Source: CALLPQ01 sp039819545 (GTDB taxonomy: Bacteria; Pseudomonadota; Alphaproteobacteria; Caulobacterales; Parvularculaceae). Taken from it: 61,157 bases of DNA. The notes beneath the pieces were generated by a model. It saw only the letters and a list, made by a program, of their open reading frames with translations, did no database searches and was not told the DNA's origin. Positions 48,429 to 58,500 of this stretch are shown here, piece by piece (within the stretch, counting starts at the first letter, position 1; the number at the start of each line of letters is the position of its first letter). A program made the translations under genes and the position numbers. The stretch is taken from assembly GCA_039819545.1 (NCBI GenBank), contig JBCBRS010000015.1:1-61157 (forward strand), given 5' to 3'.

Positions 48429-49940
48429 CTAAAGACCGGTCATCTGACGCAAGGCCGCCAGGGGACGACGCAGAACCGCGTAGATAACGGGTGCTTTTTG
48501 GCCATAAACCTGCGCCGTACCCTGAATACCGATACGCGGCAGCGTCTCACCCGTCTCATCAAGATGTGCCGATAGCCGGTAAGACATGATGTTGCGGTCA
48601 TCGGTCCGCGGCTCATAACTTGTCTTGGTCAAGGTGGCAGCAATCGGGTTCAGGGGATCGGAATCAAGGAATACCTTCACCCGGGCGCCTTCTTTCAGGA
48701 CGATACTTTCGTCAACGGGCAGATCAATCGTAAACTGAACGTTACGGGGATCGGCAATCTCCAGAATCGCCTCGCCCGCCGCCACCGGGCGCCCGACCCA
48801 GTCACGTTTGTCAGAATAAACAGCGATCCCATCCTGCGGCGCGTATAATGTTGTCTTTGCCAGCAATTCGGCGGCATAATCGCGTTCCACCGTGGCAAGA
48901 TCAAATTCCGCCTGCGCCACGGCAAGATCGCGTTTGACTTGTGGGTCGGCAATCGCGCGCTGGGCAACGCGTTGTAGCCGCGCCGCCGTCACCGCCGCCT
49001 GGCGATCTGCGATTTCAAATTCATTGCGTTGACGCACATCTTCAAACGCCACGATGGGCTCGCCGCTGGTGATCGTCGCGCTTTGATCCACAAGGATCGA
49101 TTTGACCACCCCATTAAAGGGCGCTGCCACGATAAAGGGCTCCGCCGGGGAAACCTCAGCGGGAGCGAGTGCGGTAATCGGTACAGGGATCATTGCGATG
49201 GCAGCGAGCACGAGACCAGCCACCAGGCTGCGTTTACGGGTGACGAGACGCGCCCGCGTGAGACGGCCCCGGCCGTGAATTGCCATCCAGCTATGACCAT
49301 AGACATCACACAGACGCGTCATAAGGGCGAGATCATTCTTGGTCCACGGTACCTCGCGTGTGACCACATACCCCCCCACAACAGCTTCTCCGTCGCGGAT
49401 TGGTGTCCAGCAAAATTCCGTAAACGGATAGGTGGACTTCTCCTCATCATTGGCATCACAATAGGCGGGCAGCGAGAAGATATGCTGATCAGCCTCGCCC
49501 ACGTCGCTGATCAGGCGGCGGGTCAACTTTTCAATCCATCGGATCATCGGTGCTTCACGGTCAATCACCGGGATACTGGAGGCATTGACCACTTTGAAGG
49601 GGGCTTTTTTCACCGGACGGCGCAAGACAAAAGCCTGGCGAAAGCCGAGTACCCGGCGTGCCTCATTGGTCAGGTGCGCAAAGAGTTCGGCCTCTTTTTT
49701 AAGACCGCGCACGCCAGTTTCAAAGGCGAGCAGCGTTGCCGCAAAGTCAGGTTTTTTTGGCGCCTGCTGCGCGCCAGCTTGAGGGGACTTCCCGTCCAGT
49801 GATCCTTCTACGGCGGGTTTTGCGGTTTTAGTGGGGGTACCGACTGGACCTTGACCCGGATTATTGGCCGGGTTTTTCGGTTCAATACGCCGCCGCCGCG
49901 GGGGCTGTGCTGCGCGGCTCTTGGCTTGAATAACACTCAT
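48429..49940 (-). CDS. GAF-like / HlyD fusion adaptor
   Basis: A 503-residue protein from ATG 49940 (AAGGAT upstream). Residues 1-65 are basic, Pro-rich and disordered. About 70-220 resemble a GAF sensor domain (AELFAHLTNEARRVLGFRQA, CWTPIRDGEAVVGGYVV, DLALMTRLCDVYGHSW). A single membrane helix follows at about 238-258 (SLVAGLVLAAIAMIPVPI). About 262-503 are a periplasmic HlyD-type adaptor with AAPFNGVVKSILVDQSA, a helical hairpin and YAPQDGIAVYSDKRDWVG. The layout puts a cytoplasmic sensor on an export adaptor, allowing export to respond to an internal signal (inference). Four bases separate it from the upstream adaptor gene. Confidence 0.85.
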   Translation of the reverse strand: MSVIQAKSRAAQPPRRRRIEPKNPANNPGQGPVGTPTKTAKPAVEGSLDGKSPQAGAQQAPKKPDFAATLLAFETGVRGLKKEAELFAHLTNEARRVLGFRQAFVLRRPVKKAPFKVVNASSIPVIDREAPMIRWIEKLTRRLISDVGEADQHIFSLPAYCDANDEEKSTYPFTEFCWTPIRDGEAVVGGYVVTREVPWTKNDLALMTRLCDVYGHSWMAIHGRGRLTRARLVTRKRSLVAGLVLAAIAMIPVPITALAPAEVSPAEPFIVAAPFNGVVKSILVDQSATITSGEPIVAFEDVRQRNEFEIADRQAAVTAARLQRVAQRAIADPQVKRDLAVAQAEFDLATVERDYAAELLAKTTLYAPQDGIAVYSDKRDWVGRPVAAGEAILEIADPRNVQFTIDLPVDESIVLKEGARVKVFLDSDPLNPIAATLTKTSYEPRTDDRNIMSYRLSAHLDETGETLPRIGIQGTAQVYGQKAPVIYAVLRRPLAALRQMTGL

Positions 49941-49944
49941 CGGA

Positions 49945-50763
49945 TTATCCTTGCGGTGCGGCGAATTCAGCGACACCACTCATCCCCGGCAGAACAGCGG
50001 CAGGGAGCATTTCAAATGTGGCAATAATCGGCACGGTACCGCTGACTGCATCAACCTCAGCACCAAGGCGCAACACGGTCGCCTCATATCGCGCGCCGGT
50101 TTCATCAATGATAAAGTCAAACGCGGTGCCCGGGGTGACCCAGCTGAGCCAGCGAGACGGGACGATCAAACGCAATTCCAGCGCGCCTGTGCCCACAATT
50201 TTCATGAGCGGTTGATCATTGGCTGGCAGTTCGTGGGCATTGATAGAAAGTTGCGCCACCCGGCCATCAAACGGGGCGATAATTTTGCACCCTTTTATCC
50301 GCGCAGCAATTACGCGGGCTCGGGCCGATGCCTCATCACGCTCGGCCTTGGCCAGCGCCACATCGAACGCACCCGCCGCATCAAGCGCCAGCATTTCTTT
50401 TTGGTTATCGTAGCGCGCTTTTGCACCCTGATAGGCAGCCCGCGCCGCTTCCAGCTCAGCGCGCTCCCCCGCACAATCGAATTCGAGGAGCGTATCGCCC
50501 GCGGCAAAGACCTCCCCCGTGCGCACATTGGTTATTTTCACCGGCGCACGCACATCGGCAGTGATCACGGCTTCATCGGTCGCCTTGATGACGCCGCGCA
50601 CTTGGCCCGCGTCGCCCAACGCCAGTGGCTGCGATTGGGCTTGGGCTTGTGCAGAAACGTTCAGTGAGAAGACTGTCGCTACAAAAAAGATTGGTACGGC
50701 AAAACGGTACAACAAGGAGAAACGCAAAAAACTGCAGTCTAAAGAACAGGTATGGCCTGGCAT
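49945..50763 (-). CDS. Periplasmic adaptor protein (HlyD/RND-MFP family)
   Basis: About 272 residues from ATG 50763 (GGAAAG upstream); in-frame ATGs at 50805 and 50811 are possible. An export signal near FAVPIFFVATVFSLNVSAQA is followed by a compact adaptor: ADVRAPVKITNVRTGEVFAAG (lipoyl half), a helical hairpin (ERAELEAARAAYQGAKARYD), KIIAPFDGRVAQLSINAHE (second half) and a β-barrel. It is shorter than typical AcrA or HlyD and lacks a membrane-proximal domain, so it likely bridges TolC to larger partners. It is the second gene after tolC in the export operon. Confidence 0.85.
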   Translation of the reverse strand: MPGHTCSLDCSFLRFSLLYRFAVPIFFVATVFSLNVSAQAQAQSQPLALGDAGQVRGVIKATDEAVITADVRAPVKITNVRTGEVFAAGDTLLEFDCAGERAELEAARAAYQGAKARYDNQKEMLALDAAGAFDVALAKAERDEASARARVIAARIKGCKIIAPFDGRVAQLSINAHELPANDQPLMKIVGTGALELRLIVPSRWLSWVTPGTAFDFIIDETGARYEATVLRLGAEVDAVSGTVPIIATFEMLPAAVLPGMSGVAEFAAPQG

Positions 50764-50869
50764 AATGTTGGTCTTTCCAAAAGGGCTTGCCGCGTCAAGC
50801 CCCATAAACAAACGCCCGCCCCTTTTTGATTATTCCCCCGCGACCCCATAGGGACGACGGGAACCCTGA

Positions 50870-52495
50870 TTAGTCCGCCGTTGCCGCAGCGACGGTTACC
50901 GCCTCGGCTTCACTGTTTGCGTCAATGGCAGTGTCGGCTGCCACGGTGCTGTCCGGCTGCGAAACAAGTGCGTTGTCCGCAACCTCAACTTCGTTTGCAA
51001 CGCTGGCGAGGTTGTCGCCGCGTCGCTGCCAATGGGCCTGAAGTTTCGCCGCGAGATCGTTCACGCTTTCCTCGCCCGTCACATCATTGCCAAACGGGTT
51101 CAACCCCATGGAGGCATGCACATTCGCAAAAGCATTCTGCAAGCCGGCAACAGCAATGTCATATTTCGCTTCCGCAACCAGCTTGTTCATCTGCTCCCGG
51201 ATGAACGTCTGTTTAGAAATCCGCTTGGTATCAAATCCAGCAGAAATCTGGTCAAGGATCTCACCTTGTACATCGTGGTACCGGCTGATGGTATCGACCC
51301 GGCGTTTGGCCAGTTCGAACCGCGTCAAGCTCACATGAACCTGCGTGACAACCGCCATGGTCAAGGCCAATTCACGTTGGCGAAGCAGGTCACCTTGCGC
51401 TTTAACGGTCGCCTTGCGGGCGGGATAGCGAAACGCCTCCACAAGGTTCCAACTCGCCCGCGCCCCCCAGCCGGCCCAATTGTTGTTGAAGAGAAAGTCA
51501 TTTGAGTCGTAGTTAAAACCGCCATAAGCACGCAGGGACGGTAGGAGATCAAGCAGTGCTGCAGTCTCTTCCTTATCGTTGATCCGCTGCCTGTAAGAAA
51601 CCTCCCGCAATTCCGGACGATGGCGCAGCGCTGTTTGCACAACCGCTTGCGGGTCCGCATCAAAGGTGACGCTGGTTGCGCCACGGTCAGGCATTACAAG
51701 ATCATAATCCATACCCGGATCAATATTGATCAGCGCGGCGAGCTGTTGTTTGGCAACGGCAAGCTCTTCCTGCAGGTTCTGGATCTCTTCCTTGATGGTC
51801 AGCAATTCACGCTGATAGGTCAGGGAGGACAGCGGTGCTGTCTTCCGTTCCTTATAGGCCGCTTCTGAGGCGGAGAGGACACCTTCAATATCCTCTTCGA
51901 GGCGACCAAGCCGCTGGATCAAACGCTCTGCACTAACGGCGCGCCAATAGGCAGTGCGCACATCCTCAATGATGCGGTTCATCACTGTGCGTTTGCGCTC
52001 TTCAGCGATCAGCACCTCGTCAGCAGCCTGTTTTGCCCGCACATAAGACAGGCCAAAATCGAGAATATCCCAGCTGAGATTGATGTCGCTATTAAAGACA
52101 TCGCGCTCAGAGGATGTGGACGAGACAAGCGATTGAGCGCCGACTTCACGCGGACCCAGCAACTGACTTGAACTTGCCCCACTGAAATTACTACGACCGG
52201 CATAGCCAGCGCCGGCAACAGCGTCAGGCAACAGATCATACCGCGTCAGGTTTAGTTCCTTCGACCGCAGCGCCTGCTCCATCAACTCAACCTTGTAATC
52301 AAGATTGTATTTTACGGCTCGGGCCATCGCCTCGTAAAGCGATATTGGCCTCGTTATTGCTTCCTGGTTAGCAAGGAAATTTGTAGCCCTATCCTCAGCC
52401 TGTGCATCAAGATCATCTTGCGTGAACGGCGAAGGCGTGATTGCGCACCCAGCCAGAAGCAGGGGTATTGCTGCTGTGAGTAATAGTTTACGCAT
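50870..52495 (-). CDS. TolC-family outer-membrane efflux lipoprotein
   Basis: A 541-residue TolC-like protein. The signal peptide ends in a lipobox (LLAGC, Cys17). Two repeats of the outer-membrane factor fold follow, with ISLYEAMARAVKYNLDYKVE as the first amphipathic start, the strand region INLSWDILDFGLSYVRAKQA and the second repeat around ASWNLVEAFRYPARKATVKA. A Thr/Ala/Asp-rich C-terminal tail of about 60 residues is unusual. It forms the exit channel through the outer membrane. It lies 76 bases after the adhesin stop and before the adaptors, the order of a dedicated export system. Confidence 0.92.
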   Translation of the reverse strand: MRKLLLTAAIPLLLAGCAITPSPFTQDDLDAQAEDRATNFLANQEAITRPISLYEAMARAVKYNLDYKVELMEQALRSKELNLTRYDLLPDAVAGAGYAGRSNFSGASSSQLLGPREVGAQSLVSSTSSERDVFNSDINLSWDILDFGLSYVRAKQAADEVLIAEERKRTVMNRIIEDVRTAYWRAVSAERLIQRLGRLEEDIEGVLSASEAAYKERKTAPLSSLTYQRELLTIKEEIQNLQEELAVAKQQLAALINIDPGMDYDLVMPDRGATSVTFDADPQAVVQTALRHRPELREVSYRQRINDKEETAALLDLLPSLRAYGGFNYDSNDFLFNNNWAGWGARASWNLVEAFRYPARKATVKAQGDLLRQRELALTMAVVTQVHVSLTRFELAKRRVDTISRYHDVQGEILDQISAGFDTKRISKQTFIREQMNKLVAEAKYDIAVAGLQNAFANVHASMGLNPFGNDVTGEESVNDLAAKLQAHWQRRGDNLASVANEVEVADNALVSQPDSTVAADTAIDANSEAEAVTVAAATAD

Positions 52496-52571
52496 AGTTA
52501 CTGCCCTTGTTGCATTGTCTCGATCATAGACAACGCGTAGTTTCTATTTTCTTACCGAAACCTTGTGCTCG

Positions 52572-55500
52572 TTACTGATTTTCGAGAATTTTTCTCACGA
52601 CCTCATCATTCTCGCCCGTGTCGGCAAGCGCGATGGTGGCTGAGAAGCTTTTCCCGAAATTTTCGCCAGCTCTATCCAGATCGCGCATTTCACCGGTGGG
52701 TGTATCAATCTGAACATAGCGGGTTACATAGCGCCCATCATCACGGATGCCCGTAATGCGGAGCGTGATGGTTTCCACATTCACCGGTCGATCGACAATA
52801 AAGATGCCGTCCTCATCATAGGAAATCCAGTTGGGCAGCGCGCGGCCATCGCCGAGCGTGGCGATAAACTCGCGGAAGCCGGTGGAGTTTGACCGGTCGA
52901 TATTGTCATAGGCCTCCACATAGAGAACCCGGTTGCGGATAAACGTATCCACGATGAACTGACCCACATCGGTGGACGGATCATCACTGCGGGTACCAGA
53001 GATATCGAGCCGGGAGGAGAAACCCTCTGCACCAACAACTTGATACTGATCACCGAGCCGGGCGAAGCGGTCATTGGTTGTATCGAGACGATTTTTCTCA
53101 AAATCTTGCGGCGTGGTAACGCCGTCGCCATTGATGACTGAGCCATTCAACCCGTCGGCCCCGTTCACCGCATCAAGAACAGCGGTTTTGGCGCCGACGG
53201 ACTTGATCCCGCCAAGACCGTTCACCTCATTGGCGGTTTTGGTGACGATGCCTTCGGCCTGAATGCCGTCAAGGCCATTGAAGACGTCAGTGCCTGCATT
53301 GGCCGGCTCACGGCCACCATCGGGTCCGGTAGCCGGGAAGCCAGAGTCACCGAGGAGCGCATTGATGTCAGCATTGCTGGCCTCGACGTCCCAGGAGAAG
53401 GTGAGTGCGACGGTGTTACCCGCCGGGTCGGTAGCAATAATGGTGACCGTATACGGACCATCAACCGACGCCCCCGGGGCCAGTGTGCCCGAAATGATGC
53501 CAGTATCCGGATCTATCATTAAGCCGGGTGGGAGGCCCTGTGCGCTGAACGTCAGGGAATCGCCATCGGGATCGGTAAAGGCGTCCGCGATGCTCACGCC
53601 AACCTCGTCGCCCTCATCATTGGTACGATCTGGCAGATCGCCAATCGCCACTGGCGGGTCCTCAACCGGTGTCACATCAACGCTCACGCTAGCGGTACTC
53701 TCCCCGCCCTGACCATCGCTTATGGTGTAGGTGAAGGTGACGAGCCCATTGCTGTTGGGCGCCGGAGTAAAGCTCAGCGTCCCATCAAGGTTCAATGTGA
53801 CCGTGCCACCGAGCGGCAGATCAACAGTCTCTCCGGGTACCAAGGGTACGCCATTAATCGCGGTGACCATCAGCGGATCGCCATCGGGATCATTATCATT
53901 GAGACGCGGATCAAACGTCACCGCCTGATCTTCGGGCGTGGTCAGCACATCATCCGTCGCCACCGGCGCAGGGTTTAGCACATCGATCGGCAGCACCGCC
54001 GATACACTTTCCCCGCCGGTATCCGTCACGGTGATCACAGGGGTATAGGGCCCATCCACACTTGCCGATGGATCGACTGTGCCGGAGATGATGCCTGTAA
54101 CCGGATCAATCATCAGCCCGGGCGGCAATCCGGTGGCCGTGAAGGTCAGCGGATCATTATCAGGATCGTTGAACAACGCCCCGGTGGGGATACCCACCAT
54201 TTCACCATCGGAAACCGTCACCGGCATCACCGGTTCCACCACTGTGGGCGGTACATTATCAACGGTCCAGATAAACGATGTGAGCGTGCTCGCGCCATCG
54301 GCATCGGTTGCGGTCACTGTCACCACATAAGGTCCACCAAGGGAGGCGCCGGGGGCCAGCTGGCCACTGACGATACCCGTGGCCGGATCAACCATTAGGC
54401 CCGGGGGCAAGCTTTGCGCGGTAAAGGTCAGGTCATCCCCATCGGGATCATCAAACGCGCCGGCAACCGAGACCGTGACCATGTCACCATCGGTATTGCG
54501 CCGGTTTGGTAGGGTTTCCGTCACGTCGGGCGCTGGGTTTGTCACATTGATCACGAACGCATCGCTGCTTTCGCTCAGACCATCGGAGGCAGTGACGATC
54601 ACCGTGTACGGACCGTCCTGAGAGGCGCTTGTGTCCAGCGTGCCTGTAATCTCACCGGTATTGCGGTCAATCGTCAGCCCAGGCGGTAGCCCTTCAGCCA
54701 CAAAAAAGAGGGGATCATTGTCAGGATCAGCGAAGTTGTTCGATACATCGATCGGCGTGATCGTCTCCCCATCCACAAGATCAACATTGGGCAACTGCGC
54801 CACAAGACCCGGGTTCGGATTATTGACCGAGATCAGGAAGCTGTCGGTGGCGCTTCCCCCCTCGCCATCATCGACGGTTACGGTCACCACAAAGGGCTCA
54901 TCCATGGACGCATCCTGCGGCAAGGTGCCGGAGATGACCCCAGTGGCCGGATCAATGGTCAAACCGGGTGGCAGTCCATCCGCAGTGAACATCACGCCAT
55001 CGGCATCGCTGTCATCAAAGAAAGGTGAGACATCAAGGGTGACATTGTCCCCATCATTGACGGACTGGTTTGGAATTTGATCCGTCACCGTCGGCGCGAT
55101 GTTGGTCACGGTCCAGATAAAGCTATCAACGACCTGGGCGCCATCGCTATCGGTCGCGGTGACTGTGATCACATACGGGCCCATCTGGGAGGCGGAATTA
55201 TCAAGCGTGCCGGTGACAATACCAGTGGCAGCATCAACCATCAGCCCAGCGGGCAGCCCCGTGACCGTGAAGGTCAGATCATCCCCATCGGGGTCTGAAA
55301 AGGCCGTAGACAGATTAACCGGGGCAATGGTCTCGCCGTCAAGATTGGCGAGATCAGGCAACGGCATCACCTGTGGCGCGGGGTTGGTTGGCGTGATTTC
55401 AATCGTCTGCGCAACGACGCCGCCCTCACCATCATCGGCAACAACGGTTACCGTGAACGGACCACCACTGGATGCATCCATGGGAACCGTACCCGAAAGC

Positions 55501-58500
55501 GTGCCCGTGGTCGGATCAATCATCAACCATGGCGGCAGATCAGGTGACGAGAAGGTCAGCGTATCACCATCAGGGTCAGTGAAATTGTTCCCTGCGGGAA
55601 TGACAACCGGCGTGTTATCAACAACGTCCACTGCATCGGCCGGTGTTGCCGTTGGCGCCGGATTTGTTGCCGTAATCGTTGTGGTCACCATGGCCGATTC
55701 GCCGTTGGGATCTGCTGCGGTGATCACGACGGTGTAAACCCCGTCATTGTTCGGCCCGCCAATTGATGCGGACGGATCAATGGTGCCGGTGATCTCACCC
55801 GTGTTCGGATCAATCATCAGACCTGCCGGCAAGCCCGTGGCGCTAAAGGACAACGCATCACCGTCCACATCCGTGAACAAGGGGCCCGGATTGATCGGCG
55901 TGATCATTTCACCATCAACAACCATTTCAGGGGGCGGATTACCGCTCGCCGTCGGGGCATCATTGGTGGCACCAATATCAAGCGTCACCGTGGCGGTGGA
56001 GGTTGCCCCTTCCGCATCGGTAATCTCATAGGTGAAGTTTTCCGCACCGGTTTGGTTGGTTGCCGGTGAGAAGATCAGTGTACCCCCTGGCTGGAGTGTG
56101 ACTGTGGCACCGGAGGCAAGTGTGACCGTATCCCCTGGCATCACCGCCATACCCGCAATCTGCGTAATGGTGAGCATATCGCCATCGGGATCGGTATCAT
56201 TACTCAGCGGGGTGATGGTCTGATCCATATCCTCCGCCACGGCAACGGTACCGTCGTCATTGGCGGTGGGCAGGGTATTGTCGACTGTCCACACGAAAGT
56301 GCTGTTGACACTCTGACCCGATGGGTCCTGCGCGGTGATCGTCACCACATAGGGCCCATTGGCAGACGCCGATGTGTCGATCGTACCCGTCACAAGGCCG
56401 GTCATGGGGTCAAGCATCAATCCGGGTGGCAGGCCGATTGCTGAGAATGTCAGCATGTCACCATCGACGTCATCAAAGAAACCAGAGACATCGAGCGGTG
56501 CAATCATTTCCCCATCGACATTCGTCTGCATGGGAATTTGCATGGAGTCCGGGCGGTCATTCACCGGCATCACCGGACCGAGTTCCAGCGTCGTCACATC
56601 GATTGCGCCAAAGCTATCGGCAATCGTATAAGTCACAATGGGTACTGGCCCGGTATAGTTGGGCGCCGGTGCAAAGGAGAACGTCCCGTCGGTGTTCAGG
56701 GTTATCTCCCCAATAGGGTTACCCATACCGTCAGTGATCGTGGTTGGCACACCAAGCGGCAGCATGTCCTGTGTGCCGTTGCCATCAAGATCAAGCATCG
56801 CATTGGTGACCGAGATTGGATCATTTTCCGGATCAGAATCATTACCAAATACCGTGCCGTTGGCCGGTGTATCCTCCGTCACGCCAACACGATCCATCTG
56901 GGCGTCCGGTGCATCATTACTGGCGCGGACCGTGATATCGAGTGTCGCCTGGTCGGTACCGCCATTGCCGTCTGTGGCGGTATAAGTCACCGTCGGGATC
57001 GCACCATTGAAGTTCGCCACAGGCACAAAGCTGAACGCACCATCACTATTGAGCGTTATATCACCCACGGGATTGCCGTTCGTGTCGAACAGGGTCGTTG
57101 GCATGCCGAGCATCAGCGCATCGACCATCCCGTCGCCGTCAATATCCACCTCGGCGCTGGCCACTGTAACCGTATCGCCATCGGGATCGCTGTCATTGGT
57201 GATAACCGTGTCAGAGACAGGCGTATCCTCCAGCGTCGAGAACAGATCATTATCGGCAACCGGCGCATCATTTGTGGGCTGAACAATTATGTTCGTTGTC
57301 GCCACATTAGAGGACGCCTCGCCATCGTTAACGACAGATGTCAGGACGCGCGTTGTTGTATCCGGCGTATCACTGTCATTGGTGAAGCTAACCGCCGCAA
57401 TTGCTGCGGCATAATCGGCCAGCGTGCCGGGACCGGTGAAGGTTACGACAATGTCTGTACCGTTATCGGTGACCGTGTAACCAATGCCATTGACACTGCC
57501 CGTGGTGGCAGGTGAACCGTTTACCAGCAGACTGTCGCCCGCCATCGGGTTGGTCAGCGTAACTGACCCGGACTGGAGCAGCGTATCGTCGCCGTCGCTG
57601 ACGCTTACATTACTATCGGCGATCGATACCGCGCCGCCCTCTTCCACAAAGGTTGTGTCAAAGTCGCGGTCGGGCGTGGTGCCATCATCATTCAGATCCA
57701 GCACCGGCGGAACGACATAGTCCGCCGTCACCACACCGGGACCAGAGCGGTCACCATCCTGATCGGCCACCGTATAGGTGATTGGCGTGGGATCACCCTC
57801 GAAACCCATGGCTGGCATGAAGGTGATCGCTCCCGTCATGGGATCAACCGTCCAGGTCCCTTCGCCCGGTACCATAAGGCTTGTGACAGCCGGACCGCCA
57901 TTGGGGTCATTGATCAATACCGACGTCGCATCAATTGGCGCGTCGGCCACGTCATTATTCAGGACATTGATCGTTACGGAGGAACCGAGCGTCAGACCAG
58001 TGGCACTATCATCCTGAACCACAGGGCCAAATGGCGGATAGTCCGTACGCACCTCAGCCTCATTGGAGACATTGCCGTCATTATCCGCCACCGTGTAGCG
58101 GATTGGTGTGGGATCGCCCGTGAGGGCTGTATCCGGGGTAAAGGTGATTTCCCCGTTCATCGGGTCAACTGTCCAGGTGCCTTCATTGGGAACCGTCAGT
58201 GTCCGTCCATCAGGCGAAAGCGTGGCCCCGGGTGGTACTGACGTGATCCGTACCGAGGTCGGATCAATCGCCCCATCGGGGTCACTGTCGCCATCAAGCA
58301 CGTCAATCATCACCGCAGGGAACGGATCGGTCGCAGTCGGACGATCCCCACCCAGAACCGACTCATTATCCGCCGTTGGTGCCTGCACCGCATAATCAAT
58401 CGTCACGGTTGCGTCATTACTGACGAGACCGCCAATATCGCTCACCACATAGCGGATTGGTGTGGGATCAGCGGTAAAGCCGGTGACGGGGGTAAAGATG

